Assembly: GCA_020831765.1 (NCBI GenBank)
Contig: JAFIFY010000059.1
Location: forward strand, 1-64,000
From: Phycisphaeraceae bacterium
Lineage (GTDB): Bacteria > Planctomycetota > Phycisphaerae > Phycisphaerales > Phycisphaeraceae
Length of the DNA stretch: 64,000 nucleotides
Direction of reading: 5' to 3'
In this document: positions 28,070 to 37,600 of the stretch, piece after piece
How the letters are laid out: each line of letters starts with the position of its first letter
How positions within the stretch are numbered: the stretch's first letter is position 1
The notes under the pieces: generated by a model
The model's database searches: none
Seen by the model: only the letters and a program-made list of their open reading frames with translations
Told to the model about the DNA's origin: nothing
Made by a program: the position numbers and the translations under genes

Positions 28070-29263
28070 ATGGATATGATGCGGACATATGGAAGCTGGA
28101 TGTTGTCGGTGGTGATGGCCGTTGCCATGCTGGGTTTGATGACGGATCGCGCCTCGGCGTTGTCGGTCGAGGACCACACGAAGGCGACCGAAGCCATCGA
28201 TAAGGCGATCGCCTATTTCCGCCAGACGCAGAATGAAGATGGATCATGGTCGCCTCGCGCCGGTCCTGCCATTACGGGGCTGGTGGTGGCTGGCATGCTG
28301 GATCAGCCCGGCATCGGCCCCAACGATCCGACCGTTCGCCGCGCGATTCAGTTCATCCTTTCCAAGGTGCAGGAAGATGGTGGCATCTACGACGGCATGC
28401 TGCCCAATTACAACACATCGATTTCCGTTTCGGCCCTGTCACGCGTGCGCGGCGATCGACGCATCGCCGAGGTTCTGGAGAACGCCGAGAAGTTCCTCAG
28501 ATCGCTTCAGTATATGGAAGGATCGGTTGATGCCCAGGGTCGCGCGGTGACCGAAGATCACCCGTTCCGCGGTGGATTCGGCTATGGCAATCACGGCCGC
28601 CCCGATGGCTCGAATACGCAGATGACCGCGCAGGCGTTCCGTGATCTGGGCATCGACTGTAATGACCCGGCCTTCCAGGAGATCGTGCGGTACACCAGCC
28701 GCTTGCAGGCCATCCCGGAGAACGAATTTCTGCGTGGCAAGGTGGAGATGGACGGCGGGGCGATCTACGCGACCAGCATCAACAAGGACCTGATCGGCGT
28801 GCCACAGAGCTTTGCGACTCCCGAAGCGCGCGAAGCGGCCATCGAGGGCAAGCCCATGCCGCCGCTGCGGACCTACGGATCGATGTCCTATGCCATGATC
28901 AAGACCTACATCTACGCCGACCTGAAGCGGGATGATCCTCGCGTCATTGGCGCTTATAACTGGATACGAAACAACTACACGGTGGAACACAACCCCGGAA
29001 TGCCCGAAGAACTCAAGCACAATGGCTACTTCTACTACCTGATGACCATGGCTCGAGCGCTGCACGCATGGAACGCCCCGGTTCTGGATAAGGATGATCA
29101 GCCGATCCTGTGGCAGTCGGACATGGTCCGCAAGCTCGTCTCTTTGCAACGCGAGGATGGATCGTGGATCAACGAGGCCGATCGCTGGATGGAAGGCGAT
29201 GTCAACCTGGTGACCGCTTACGCCCTGATCGCGATCAATAATGCTCTGGGCCGCGAACGCTGA
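28070..29263 (+). CDS. Secreted prenyltransferase/squalene-oxidase repeat protein
   Basis: The N-terminus (MDMMRTYGSWMLSVVMAVAMLGLMTDRASA) is a signal peptide. The mature part is an alpha/alpha barrel of the terpenoid-cyclase/prenyltransferase type, seen as repeats of the form Q-x-E-D-G-S-W: TQNEDGSWSPRAGPAITGLVVAGML near the start, VQEDGGIYDG, and QREDGSWINEADRWMEGDVNLVTAYALIAI at the end. The DxDD motif of cyclases is absent, so enzymatic activity is doubtful; such repeat proteins are common in Planctomycetota. A GTG at 28010 would extend it by 20 residues without a signal-like start. Confidence 0.83.
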   Translation: MDMMRTYGSWMLSVVMAVAMLGLMTDRASALSVEDHTKATEAIDKAIAYFRQTQNEDGSWSPRAGPAITGLVVAGMLDQPGIGPNDPTVRRAIQFILSKVQEDGGIYDGMLPNYNTSISVSALSRVRGDRRIAEVLENAEKFLRSLQYMEGSVDAQGRAVTEDHPFRGGFGYGNHGRPDGSNTQMTAQAFRDLGIDCNDPAFQEIVRYTSRLQAIPENEFLRGKVEMDGGAIYATSINKDLIGVPQSFATPEAREAAIEGKPMPPLRTYGSMSYAMIKTYIYADLKRDDPRVIGAYNWIRNNYTVEHNPGMPEELKHNGYFYYLMTMARALHAWNAPVLDKDDQPILWQSDMVRKLVSLQREDGSWINEADRWMEGDVNLVTAYALIAINNALGRER

Positions 29264-29353
29264 TCGGGGCCTACCCTGTAAGCGAGTGCCGGGCCTGCGA
29301 GCGAGCCCGCCGGCTCGATCATCGGCCAGCGGGTGCGGTGAGGTGTCCGCCCC

Positions 29354-29665
29354 TTAGCGCATGGCTTCGAGCAGTTCTTCGAGTTCGCCCACCGCCTTGG
29401 CATCGCCCTGTTTACGCGCCGCATCAATGCCGAGCGTGGCCGCTTCCCGGGCATCTTCGTTCCGGCCCATGTCGGCCAGCACCCGCGCTTTCTGATACCA
29501 CGCATAGGCGTATTTCGGGTCGATGCCCAGTGTCCGGTTCAACCAGGCCAGGGCTTCATCCTGCCGCCCGGCCTTGTTGTGCTCCATCGCGATGCCGTAG
29601 GTGCAGAAGGTGTCTTCCGGCTCCTGCTCGTGCATGCGCATCAGTTGCGTGAGTCGCTCGGTCAT
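29354..29665 (-). CDS. Small tetratricopeptide repeat protein
   Basis: The 103-residue product contains about two and a half TPR units (EDTFCTYGIAMEHNKAGRQDEALAWLNRTLGIDPKYAYAWYQKARVLADMGRNEDAREAATLGIDAARKQGD), with no signal peptide. The ATG at 29665 has a strong GGAGG site seven bases upstream, which excludes the longer frame beginning at 29695. It is probably a cytoplasmic scaffolding protein. The CCCCGGAA array begins 31 bases upstream of its start. Confidence 0.85.
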   Translation of the reverse strand: MTERLTQLMRMHEQEPEDTFCTYGIAMEHNKAGRQDEALAWLNRTLGIDPKYAYAWYQKARVLADMGRNEDAREAATLGIDAARKQGDAKAVGELEELLEAMR

Positions 29666-29695
29666 GCGATGGCCTCCCTTGGCATTGAGCCCCAC

Positions 29696-29778
29696 CCCCG
29701 GAATGCGTGTCCCCGGAACCCGTACCCCCGGAACCCGGCCCCCGGAACCGCACCCCCCGGAACGCCGGACCTCCGGAT
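29696..29778 (+). repeat. CCCCGGAA array in the uppP-TPR spacer, ~15-nt period
   Basis: CCCCGGAA starts at 29696, 29711, 29726, 29740 and 29755, with a decayed copy CTCCGGAT at 29771. Spacing is 15, 15, 14, 15 and 16 nt. The copies lie between the 3' end of uppP and the start of the TPR gene, on the strand opposite to both genes. Unlike the copies inside genes, the period here is not held to a multiple of three. Confidence 0.85.
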
Positions 29779-29869
29779 ATTGTCTTGCGATTCGCCGCGC
29801 AAGCGGAAGCGACGAAGGACGTCATCGGCGTCCTTTCGGCTCAGGGTCATGATAACGCCAACCGGGAGG

Positions 29870-30727
29870 TTAGAAAGCGCTTTGAAAGCTGGGCTGGATC
29901 ACTTCGAGCAGGATCAGGATCGCGACCACGATCGCCAGGGCGATCCGGTAGTAGCCAAAAAGCGCCAGGCCATGTTTTCGCAGGTAGCCGAGCATCCACT
30001 TGACGGAAATCACCGCCGCGATCCATGCCGCGACCGTGCCGATGATCATGTCCTGCCAGCCCAGGTGCTCGGCCATGTCGTTGTAGTGTTTGAGGAACTT
30101 GTACCCGCTGGCGGCCAGCAGGGTGACCATGCCCAGCAGGAAGGAAAACTCCACCGCCGCCACCAGGCTCAGGCCCACGAGCATGCCCGCGGCGATGGTC
30201 ATCAGGCTTCGGCTCGTCCCCGGCCACATGGCCACGCATTGCAGCAGGCCGATAACCAGCGCCATCTGAATCGTTATGTCCGTGACCGTCTTGCCTTCCT
30301 CCGATCCCCTGGTTTTGACCACCCTGGGAATCACCAGGATCAGCACACCGCCGATGAACCACGCCGCGACCGTGTACCAGAGGTTCATCAGGTGCTCATC
30401 GATCATGTCTTCGAAGATCAGGCCGATCACCGCGGCCGGGATGATGCCCACCACGATGGCCGTGAGCAGATTGCGGCCGTCCTTGTCGCCCCGGATCGCA
30501 TCGATGCTCATCTGCTTCACCCGGCTCCAGAAAACACTGGCCACCGCGAGAATGGCGCCAGCCTGGATGACGATGGCATAGGCGTTGTGGGCCGCGATCT
30601 CCTGCTCGGTCTCCGCCTCCAGACCCAGCGCCTGCTGGGCCAGGATCAGGTGACCGGTTGAACTGACCGGCAGATACTCGGTCAGGCCTTCAACGATGCC
30701 CAGAATCAAGGCTTCCCACCACTGCAT
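29870..30727 (-). CDS. uppP: Undecaprenyl-diphosphatase UppP (BacA)
   Basis: UppP recycles undecaprenyl pyrophosphate to the lipid carrier used for peptidoglycan. Both signature blocks are present: GIVEGLTEYLPVSSTGHLIL near the N-terminus and MWPGTSRSLMTIAAGM in the middle, together with about eight membrane helices. The start at 30727 (MQWWEAL) is preceded by AGGG; a frame to 30757 adds ten residues. Length, 285 residues, is slightly above average because of a loop after PGTSRS. It follows the 30872 gene on the same strand with 144 bases between. Confidence 0.94.
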   Translation of the reverse strand: MQWWEALILGIVEGLTEYLPVSSTGHLILAQQALGLEAETEQEIAAHNAYAIVIQAGAILAVASVFWSRVKQMSIDAIRGDKDGRNLLTAIVVGIIPAAVIGLIFEDMIDEHLMNLWYTVAAWFIGGVLILVIPRVVKTRGSEEGKTVTDITIQMALVIGLLQCVAMWPGTSRSLMTIAAGMLVGLSLVAAVEFSFLLGMVTLLAASGYKFLKHYNDMAEHLGWQDMIIGTVAAWIAAVISVKWMLGYLRKHGLALFGYYRIALAIVVAILILLEVIQPSFQSAF

Positions 30728-30871
30728 GATGACCCTTTCCAATAACCGGAAAACCACGCTACGCGAAGCTGCCTTCAGAGGATCGGCAATATATCCAACC
30801 GTTCGCCACGTTTGAGCCGGCCCCCCGCGGTGGCCGGGCGATCGGGGATAAAGCAGGAAAAATGCAGGGAT

Positions 30872-32989
30872 TCAGCGGCCGGGCAGCAGCAGCATCGGGC
30901 CCGGCTGGTCGGCGAACAGGCCCCAGGGCAGGCTACGGATGCGATCGTGTGCTTCGGCCGAGAGTTCGACGACGGTGGTCATGGCGGATGAGGCATCTTC
31001 GCCAGCGGGTCGATCCAGATCGGCGTTCCAGCGGATTTCCAGCGTTTTGTCGCCGAGCATCGCTTGCAGCACGATGCGCGGCTGATCCATCGCTCGCAGC
31101 CGTCTTCGTAGATCGGGTTCGGCTTCGATCCGCCTCGCTTCGATCCCCATGGCCGCGCCATCGATGTGGAGTGTGCCTTGTGCATCGACGGCCAGGGTCA
31201 GTTCGCCCCACCGAGGCTGGGAAAAATGGGCCAGTCTCACTTCGCCGGTACGTGGGGTGGTTCTCAGGATGACCAGTTCCAGATCGTGCCGGCCGGCGGG
31301 CAGCACCGGGCCGATGACCGCCGGCTGATGGGGTGTGGCCGGTCTGGCAGATGCGATCGGTGCGTCGGCGACCGTGAGAGCAACACGCTCGGCTGAGAAG
31401 ACAGCCAGGGGACCGGGCAGGGGCTCGGCCACTTCGATACGGCCGGCCATGCGGATGGCGCTTGCGCGCGGCAGGTTCTGAGCCGCGAAGCCGAAATCAG
31501 TCGGGTTGACGGTCCGAACCGCGAATTCTCGATGAGATTGCGCCAGCGTGGGTGGGCCATCGTCCTTGCCGTCCGAGGCGGCCGGGCGCGAGCGTACCTG
31601 TGAGGGGAGGAACAGCTCCGCCCAAAGCCCCGGCTCCGGCTGGCCGGGCGTGCGACGAATCAGCGCATCGGCCGGCAACTCGATCCAGCGGCCCTCGGCA
31701 ACCCCCAGTGCAAACCCCGCTTTAGAAGATACTTGTGATGATGGAAAGCGGATGGTGGTGCTGAGGGTGGCCGGCTTCACCGGGGATGGTCCAGCGGCCG
31801 TGGAAGCCTTGGGCTCATCATCCTCGGTGGCGGCTGCCCCGTGTCCGCTTCCATCGAATCGGAAAAGGTCGGCTTTGGCGGTGGGAGAGACCGTGCCGTC
31901 GGGTGAGTGATCACGGATCAGCAGAATCGGGCGCCGATTCCAGTCGGGAGTGGCCGCGAGGGTCAGCCAAGGTCCATCCTGTTCCCACCCCCAGAACAGG
32001 GCATCGAAGGCCGGTCGGCGGTCATCCAGCCAACTCCCAAACCGCCGGTCCAAGGCTTCCCGATCTTCGATCAACTCGTATAGCCTATTCATCATCCATG
32101 GTTTGCGCACATCATGATCGGTCTGGCCAACCTCGGCCAACTCCCGGAGCCATCGTGTGAATGCCGCCCGCCGCTGGGGCTGGGCAAGGAAGAACGAGAC
32201 GATCAGAAACCCCTCCGCGCGGCTGAGGCGTTCCTCAGCCATCAGCTCACTCAATGGACGGGGCGATCGGGCCAGTGCATCGAGGCCGGCGCGGCCAAGC
32301 TGAAGTGGGGTTGGGCGATCGAAGATGTGAATTTGCAAATGGTTACGCTCGGAATCGAACACATGCGATGCGGTGCTGTCGGCCAGGGCTTCGTAGAGCC
32401 AGTGGGGCATGGCCCGAAGGGGAGGGGCCACGGCACTGTGAACGAGATGGAAACCCTCGTGCAGCAGAAGGTAACGGTGATGCTGGCGGGTGGTGCCATC
32501 GGCGAAGAGCCAGGAGGTGAGCAGGCTGTCAAAGGTCACACCACCGGCATGGGCGAAATCCCAGCGAAGACCGTGGGCTCTTAGCGCAGCGCGAAGCCGG
32601 GCTTCGTTGGAGGCATAGATCACAGGCAGCCGACCTTCGGGCAGTGGATGACCCGGCGTCCCGAGGAGATCGAGCATGTGAGGCAGGGCGAGCTCGAGCA
32701 GCAGAAGGCCCTCGCGTGCCCGCTGATCGGAAAGGTCGGTGTAGAGGGCAAAGTGGCGACTGTTCCACCAGCGGAAACCGTGAATCCGCTGAATGTCAAG
32801 CTTCGCGGCCAACGGGGGAGGGGCCAGCCGTGGACCCTCGAAAGTGGGGGCCGGACCCGGCCAGAGGCTGCCATGGCCGGAAATGCGAATGGGATCGAAG
32901 CGGGCAGGCTGGGGCGAATCCGGCTCATCCCCCCGCAAGTCCGGGGGCGATGCGGCGAAGAACAGGCACGCGGACAGCGCACAGAGCAT
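30872..32989 (-). CDS. Secreted HExxH peptidase-like protein (DUF1570-like)
   Basis: The start at 32989 gives a signal peptide (MLCALSACLFFAASPPDLRG) and leaves 67 bases to the divergent gene; longer frames run into that gene. A zinc-peptidase motif H177-E-G-F-H181 is followed 19 residues later by Glu200 in PHWLYEALADS, the HExxH...E layout of gluzincins and of planctomycetal DUF1570 proteins. The rest of the ~705 residues has an Ala/Pro-rich linker and a beta-rich C-terminal part of no known family. It is likely a periplasmic or outer-surface protease. Confidence 0.75.
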   Translation of the reverse strand: MLCALSACLFFAASPPDLRGDEPDSPQPARFDPIRISGHGSLWPGPAPTFEGPRLAPPPLAAKLDIQRIHGFRWWNSRHFALYTDLSDQRAREGLLLLELALPHMLDLLGTPGHPLPEGRLPVIYASNEARLRAALRAHGLRWDFAHAGGVTFDSLLTSWLFADGTTRQHHRYLLLHEGFHLVHSAVAPPLRAMPHWLYEALADSTASHVFDSERNHLQIHIFDRPTPLQLGRAGLDALARSPRPLSELMAEERLSRAEGFLIVSFFLAQPQRRAAFTRWLRELAEVGQTDHDVRKPWMMNRLYELIEDREALDRRFGSWLDDRRPAFDALFWGWEQDGPWLTLAATPDWNRRPILLIRDHSPDGTVSPTAKADLFRFDGSGHGAAATEDDEPKASTAAGPSPVKPATLSTTIRFPSSQVSSKAGFALGVAEGRWIELPADALIRRTPGQPEPGLWAELFLPSQVRSRPAASDGKDDGPPTLAQSHREFAVRTVNPTDFGFAAQNLPRASAIRMAGRIEVAEPLPGPLAVFSAERVALTVADAPIASARPATPHQPAVIGPVLPAGRHDLELVILRTTPRTGEVRLAHFSQPRWGELTLAVDAQGTLHIDGAAMGIEARRIEAEPDLRRRLRAMDQPRIVLQAMLGDKTLEIRWNADLDRPAGEDASSAMTTVVELSAEAHDRIRSLPWGLFADQPGPMLLLPGR

Positions 32990-33056
32990 GATGAGCCGGG
33001 CGCGGCAACGTCCGATGATGCCACCGCTTCGGCTCGCTCCTAAACTAGGGAGTCTG

Positions 33057-33704
33057 ATGTCCAAGGAAACCCGCTTCAACCTGATTGTCCTTGTCGTTCT
33101 GCTCGCTGCGCTGGCTCCCGGGGCGGTGATCCTGTTCAACAAGAAACTGGATCCGGATGCCTCGATGATGTACCTGCCTTCGGTTCTACCCAACGCATTC
33201 AGTTACAACGATCCTTGGGAGCGGCCGCCCCACATTCAACGCATCGTCCCGGAATTGACCGGCCAGTGGGTTCGGATACTGGCCGAGGAGTTCATGAATG
33301 ATCCTAACGTTCGAGAGGTTCGCTGGCTTTCGGGGATGATCTCCCAGCGGCGCGGGTTCGAGCTGGTGGCGGTTGGCGAGGTGGAGGAGGGGTGGATTCT
33401 GGGCCTTGTGGTGTGGCAATTGAAGGATGAGCCGGACCCGGAATCGTGGATCATCACGGTCAACGGCGATCAGGTCCAGCCGCGCCAGGTCGTGCTGCGA
33501 CGCACCCCCCGGGAGGTCCGCGAAGAACTCAAGGGTCTTGGCATGGTCGAACCGCACCGGCAGGCGAGGTGGGTTGATCTGGTGCTGCCCGGTGCGGCGT
33601 GGGACGGCATGTCGCCCATCGAGATCCACTTCGCCACGCCGGATCGTCTGGATGTGGATCAGGCGAGGTTTCGACTTGGGCGGGGTTCGAATGCGGCTTC
33701 CTGA
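33057..33704 (+). CDS. Single-pass membrane protein of unknown function
   Basis: A GGGAG site precedes the ATG. One N-terminal helix (FNLIVLVVLLAALAPGAVILF) anchors a soluble domain of about 185 residues, probably periplasmic. The domain has mixed alpha/beta character (RIVPELTGQWVRILAEEFMNDPNVREVRW, GFELVAVGEVEEGWILGLVVWQLKDEP) and no catalytic motif I know. It diverges from the peptidase gene, sharing a 67-base promoter region, and lies upstream of the respiratory block but 230 bases away. Confidence 0.65.
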   Translation: MSKETRFNLIVLVVLLAALAPGAVILFNKKLDPDASMMYLPSVLPNAFSYNDPWERPPHIQRIVPELTGQWVRILAEEFMNDPNVREVRWLSGMISQRRGFELVAVGEVEEGWILGLVVWQLKDEPDPESWIITVNGDQVQPRQVVLRRTPREVREELKGLGMVEPHRQARWVDLVLPGAAWDGMSPIEIHFATPDRLDVDQARFRLGRGSNAAS

Positions 33705-33937
33705 TCGCTCGAATGCGGGGTTCGAGATGGGCGGGCGTTAATCGGGCTTGGCTCTCCTATTTTCGGGTTCAGACTTCTGGATTCCGTTTGGATGTTTTGC
33801 CGGTTTCGAGCGACTTGCCAAGCATGGCATCCCAACTAAGATAGGGCCCCGCTCGCGAAGGGTCGTCCTTAGCTTTAGTGCGGTAAACGTTTGCCCCTGA
33901 AGGCAGTTGGTCCGGCATTGCTCCTGGGTGTGTTGCC

Positions 33938-34642
33938 ATAAGTACCGAAGAATCTTCGAGCCTGGTTTTTCCGCGTTGGTCCAATTACCTTCTCCCGGTC
34001 ATGCTGCTGGCCGGGGTGGGTATGGTCAGCTATGTGCCGTTGCTGCTGGGCCTGACCTTCTCGCCGCGCACCACCGACATCGGCTATGCGCCCAAGCAGC
34101 CGGTGGAGTTCAGTCACGCGGTTCACGCCGGCCAACTGGGCATGGATTGCCGTTACTGCCACACCACGGTGGAGGAAGCGGCGTTCGCGGCGGTGCCGCC
34201 GACGGCGACCTGCGCCAACTGTCACAGCAATGAGCCCAACGTTCCGGGCATCTGGCGGAATCAGCAGAAATTGACGCCGGTGCATGAGAGCCTGGCCACG
34301 GGCCGGCCGATCGAGTGGGTTCGGGTGCATGACCTGCCGGATTACGCCTACTTCAACCACGCCGCGCACGTGAACAAGGGCGTGGGCTGCGTCGAGTGTC
34401 ACGGGCGGGTGGATGAGATGGAGGTGGTCACGCAGGTTCAGACGCTGAGCATGGCCTGGTGTCTGGAGTGTCACCGCGAGCCCGAGCGGTTCCTGCGTCC
34501 GGTCGATCAGGTCACCAACATGACCTGGGATCCGGTCAGGGAGACGGGCAAGAGTCAGCTTGAACTCGGGCTTGAGCTGAAGAAGAAGTACGACATCAAA
34601 GGCCCGCAATACATGACGAGTTGCTCCACGTGTCATCGCTGA
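33938..34642 (+). CDS. actA: Alternative complex III pentahaem cytochrome ActA
   Basis: ActA carries electrons within alternative complex III, the bc1-independent quinol:cytochrome c oxidoreductase. Five CxxCH haem sites are present (CRYCH, CANCH, CVECH, CLECH, CSTCH), as in the family. One N-terminal membrane helix precedes them. The first in-frame ATG (34001) lies inside that helix and would truncate it. The frame is open upstream to 33887 and reads STEESSSLVFPRWSNYLLPVM, which looks native, but offers only an ATA at 33938 or an ATT at 33917 as start. I give the ATA position. ATA is rare, so the start is uncertain; the gene is not. Confidence 0.93.
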   Translation: MSTEESSSLVFPRWSNYLLPVMLLAGVGMVSYVPLLLGLTFSPRTTDIGYAPKQPVEFSHAVHAGQLGMDCRYCHTTVEEAAFAAVPPTATCANCHSNEPNVPGIWRNQQKLTPVHESLATGRPIEWVRVHDLPDYAYFNHAAHVNKGVGCVECHGRVDEMEVVTQVQTLSMAWCLECHREPERFLRPVDQVTNMTWDPVRETGKSQLELGLELKKKYDIKGPQYMTSCSTCHR

Positions 34643-37600
34643 ACGAAAACCTCAAGGGACGCGATTACTGGCGTAGTCTCGAGCATCTGGCCCAGTCGCC
34701 GGAGATCGAGGCGGTGATCGACCAGGAGTTTCCCGGTTACAGTCCCGAGGAGATCCAGGGGCTTTCGCGCCGGAGATTCCTCAAGATCATGGGCGCTTCG
34801 ATGGCTCTGGCCGGGTTGACGCTCAGCGGTTGTCGGCGATGGCCCACTCGACAGATTCGGCCCTTTGCCGCGCGGCCGGAAGGCATGGTGCCGGGCATCG
34901 CCAACCATTACGCCAGCATGATGACGCTGGGCGGCGTCGCCGGCGGCTTGCTGGTCAAGAGCTACGACGGCCGGCCGATCAAGATCGAAGGCAACCCGCT
35001 GCATCCCGAATCGAAGGGCGCTGCATCGGCCTTCGCGCAGGCATCGATTCTCGAACTCTACGACCCCGACCGCAGCCGCCGACCGATCCAACGCACCGGC
35101 GGGGAAGCGCGGCCTGGAACCTGGGACCTGTTCAGCGCCTACAGCCGCGAGCAGATGGCGCGGCATCGCGAAACCGGCGGGCGCGGCCTGGCCGTGGTGG
35201 CCGAGGCCGATCATGGACCCACCTTCCAGCGGCTCCGCGCCCAGATGCTCGAACGGTTCCCCGAGATGACCTGGGTGACCTGGGAGCCGATCTGCCGGGA
35301 TCATGAACTCGAGGGCGCAAGGCTCGGTTTCGGTAAGCCCGTCCGGACGCATTACCACCTCGAGCGGGCACAGTGCATCGCCTGCTTCGATGCCGACCTG
35401 CTCGGTCGCCATCCGGCGGCGCAGAAACTTGCCCGGCAATGGTCCGCCGGTCGGCGCTCGGCCGATGAGGGCGAGATGAATCGGCTCTGGTCGATTGAAA
35501 GCGACTTTACGATGACCGGGGCCGTGGCTGATCATCGCCTGCCGGTCAAGCCAAGTCGCGTCGGCAGAGTTCTCGGAGCCCTTCACGCCCGATTGAGCGC
35601 TGAGCTGCCCGGTTTGGAAATGCTCAGCAGTGCGCAACTGGCTGATCACGAGACGAAGTTCGTTGAAGCGCTTGCCCAGGACCTGCTGGCCAATCGGGGC
35701 CGGAGCCTGGTGGCGGTTGGAATCGGTCAGCCCGCCTGGGTCCACGCCGAGGCGCACCAGATCAACATGGCTCTGGAGAACCAGGGCTCGACCGTGACGT
35801 TCACCGAGGAACCGGGCATCGAAGCCGACCATCAGACGGTTGCGCATCTCAAGCAACTCGTCGAGCGGATCGATGATGGCGCGATCGACACGCTGATCAT
35901 GCTCGGCGGCAACCCGGCTTACGACACGCCGATCGACCTGCGACTCAGCGCCGAGCGGCTTGGCCGTGTCGAGCACACGGTGCATCTATCCCCATACGTC
36001 AACGAAACCAGCACGCTCTGCCGCTGGCATCTGCCCCGTGCCCATTATCTGGAGTGCTGGGGCGACGGCCGCGCCTGGGATGGCACGCTGTCCGTGCAGC
36101 AGCCCCTGATTCTTCCGCTGTTCAACGGCCGTTCGCCGATCGAGTTGATGGCGTTGCTCCTGCGGCGGCCGCAGCGCGAAGGCATCGACCTGGTTCGCGA
36201 AACGTTCCGTGAGCAGAACCTGCTTCCCGGGGATAAGAGCTTCGAGAAGGCCTGGCGCGAAGCGCTGCACAACGGCGTGGTGGCCGATAGCGCTTACGCG
36301 ACGATCACCGACGATGGCTTTCAACAACCCCTGCCTGCCGATGACGAGGCGGCCCAGGGGCTGGAGATCGTCTTCGCCGCCGACTACTCGGTCTACGACG
36401 GCCGCTTTGCCAACAATGGCTGGCTCCAGGAAATGCCCGACCCCATGACCAAGCTGACATGGGACAACGCGGCGTTCATCGGGCCGGAAGAGGCGCGTGA
36501 GCTTGGGCTTGCCCACGGCCGGATGGCGAATCTGACCGGCCCGAATCTGCCCGAGGACGGGTTGAATATCGCCGTGTTCGTGATGCCGGGCATCGCCCGG
36601 GGCACGGTGGTGCTGCCGCTGGGCTACGCCCGCGCGGCGGCGGGCAACGTGGGCAACAAGCTGGGCTTTGACACCTACGCCCTTCGCCACAGTCAGACGC
36701 TCTTTGGCGGCATGGGCTATTCGCTCAGCCGGGCGCGGGGTCGATACACCCTGGCGACGACGCAGAACCATCACATCATTGATGACAACGTCGGTCGCTG
36801 GGGCGTTGAGAAGCGCATCGGCAAGCCCGGCGGAAGCGGATACCTGGTCCGCGATGGCTCGTTTGAGCAGTACCAGCGCGATCCCAACTTCTTCCGCAAG
36901 CCGGCGCATGGCAATCTCGAGCTTCAGCTTTTCGAGGCGCCCCACAAGTTCAACGATCCCCATGCCTGGGGCATGGCCATCGACATGAACAGTTGCATCG
37001 GATGCAACGCGTGCGTCATGGCGTGCCAGGCGGAGAACAACGTGCCGATCGTCGGCAAGAGCGAAGTGGCCAACAGCCGTGAGATGCACTGGATTCGCAT
37101 CGACCGATACTTCAAGGGCGAATACACCCTGCGTACGCCGGATGTGATCTTCCAGCCGATGATGTGCCTGCACTGCGAAAAAGCGCCATGCGAACAGGTC
37201 TGCCCCGTGGCCGCGACGGTTCACGACACCGAGGGGTTGAACACCATGGTGTACAACCGCTGTATCGGCACGCGGTACTGCTCGAACAACTGCCCCTACA
37301 AGGTCCGGCGGTTCAATTACTTCGATTATCAGGCCAAGGACCCGCGCGGCATGGCGATGCCCTGGCTGGGCATCCCCGACCAGCAGCAGCGCGAGGTGAT
37401 CGACAGCATCAAGCAGATGGTGTTCAACCCCGAGGTGACCGTGCGGATGCGCGGCGTGATGGAAAAATGCACCTTCTGTACCCAGCGGATCGCTGATGCC
37501 AAGCGCATCGCCACGGTGGAGTACCGCCGCAACCAGCGCCAGAGCGAAACCCTGACCGATGGCGAGGTGGTGGTGGCCTGCCAGCAGAGCTGCCCGACCG

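Noticed and set aside
29556-29850. Short minus-strand frames reading the CCCCGGAA array as Gly/Phe/Arg repeats
   Set aside because: They overlap the TPR gene and its ribosome site, and the array period is not a multiple of three, so they are unlikely to be coding.
30815-30845. GC-rich stem (GGCCGG/CCGGCC) between the peptidase gene and uppP as a terminator
   Set aside because: Only six pairs, no T-run on the minus strand, and both genes are co-directional.
34001-34642. ATG at 34001 as the actA start
   Set aside because: It falls inside the membrane helix and leaves out a plausible cytoplasmic head encoded in frame upstream; kept only as a fallback.
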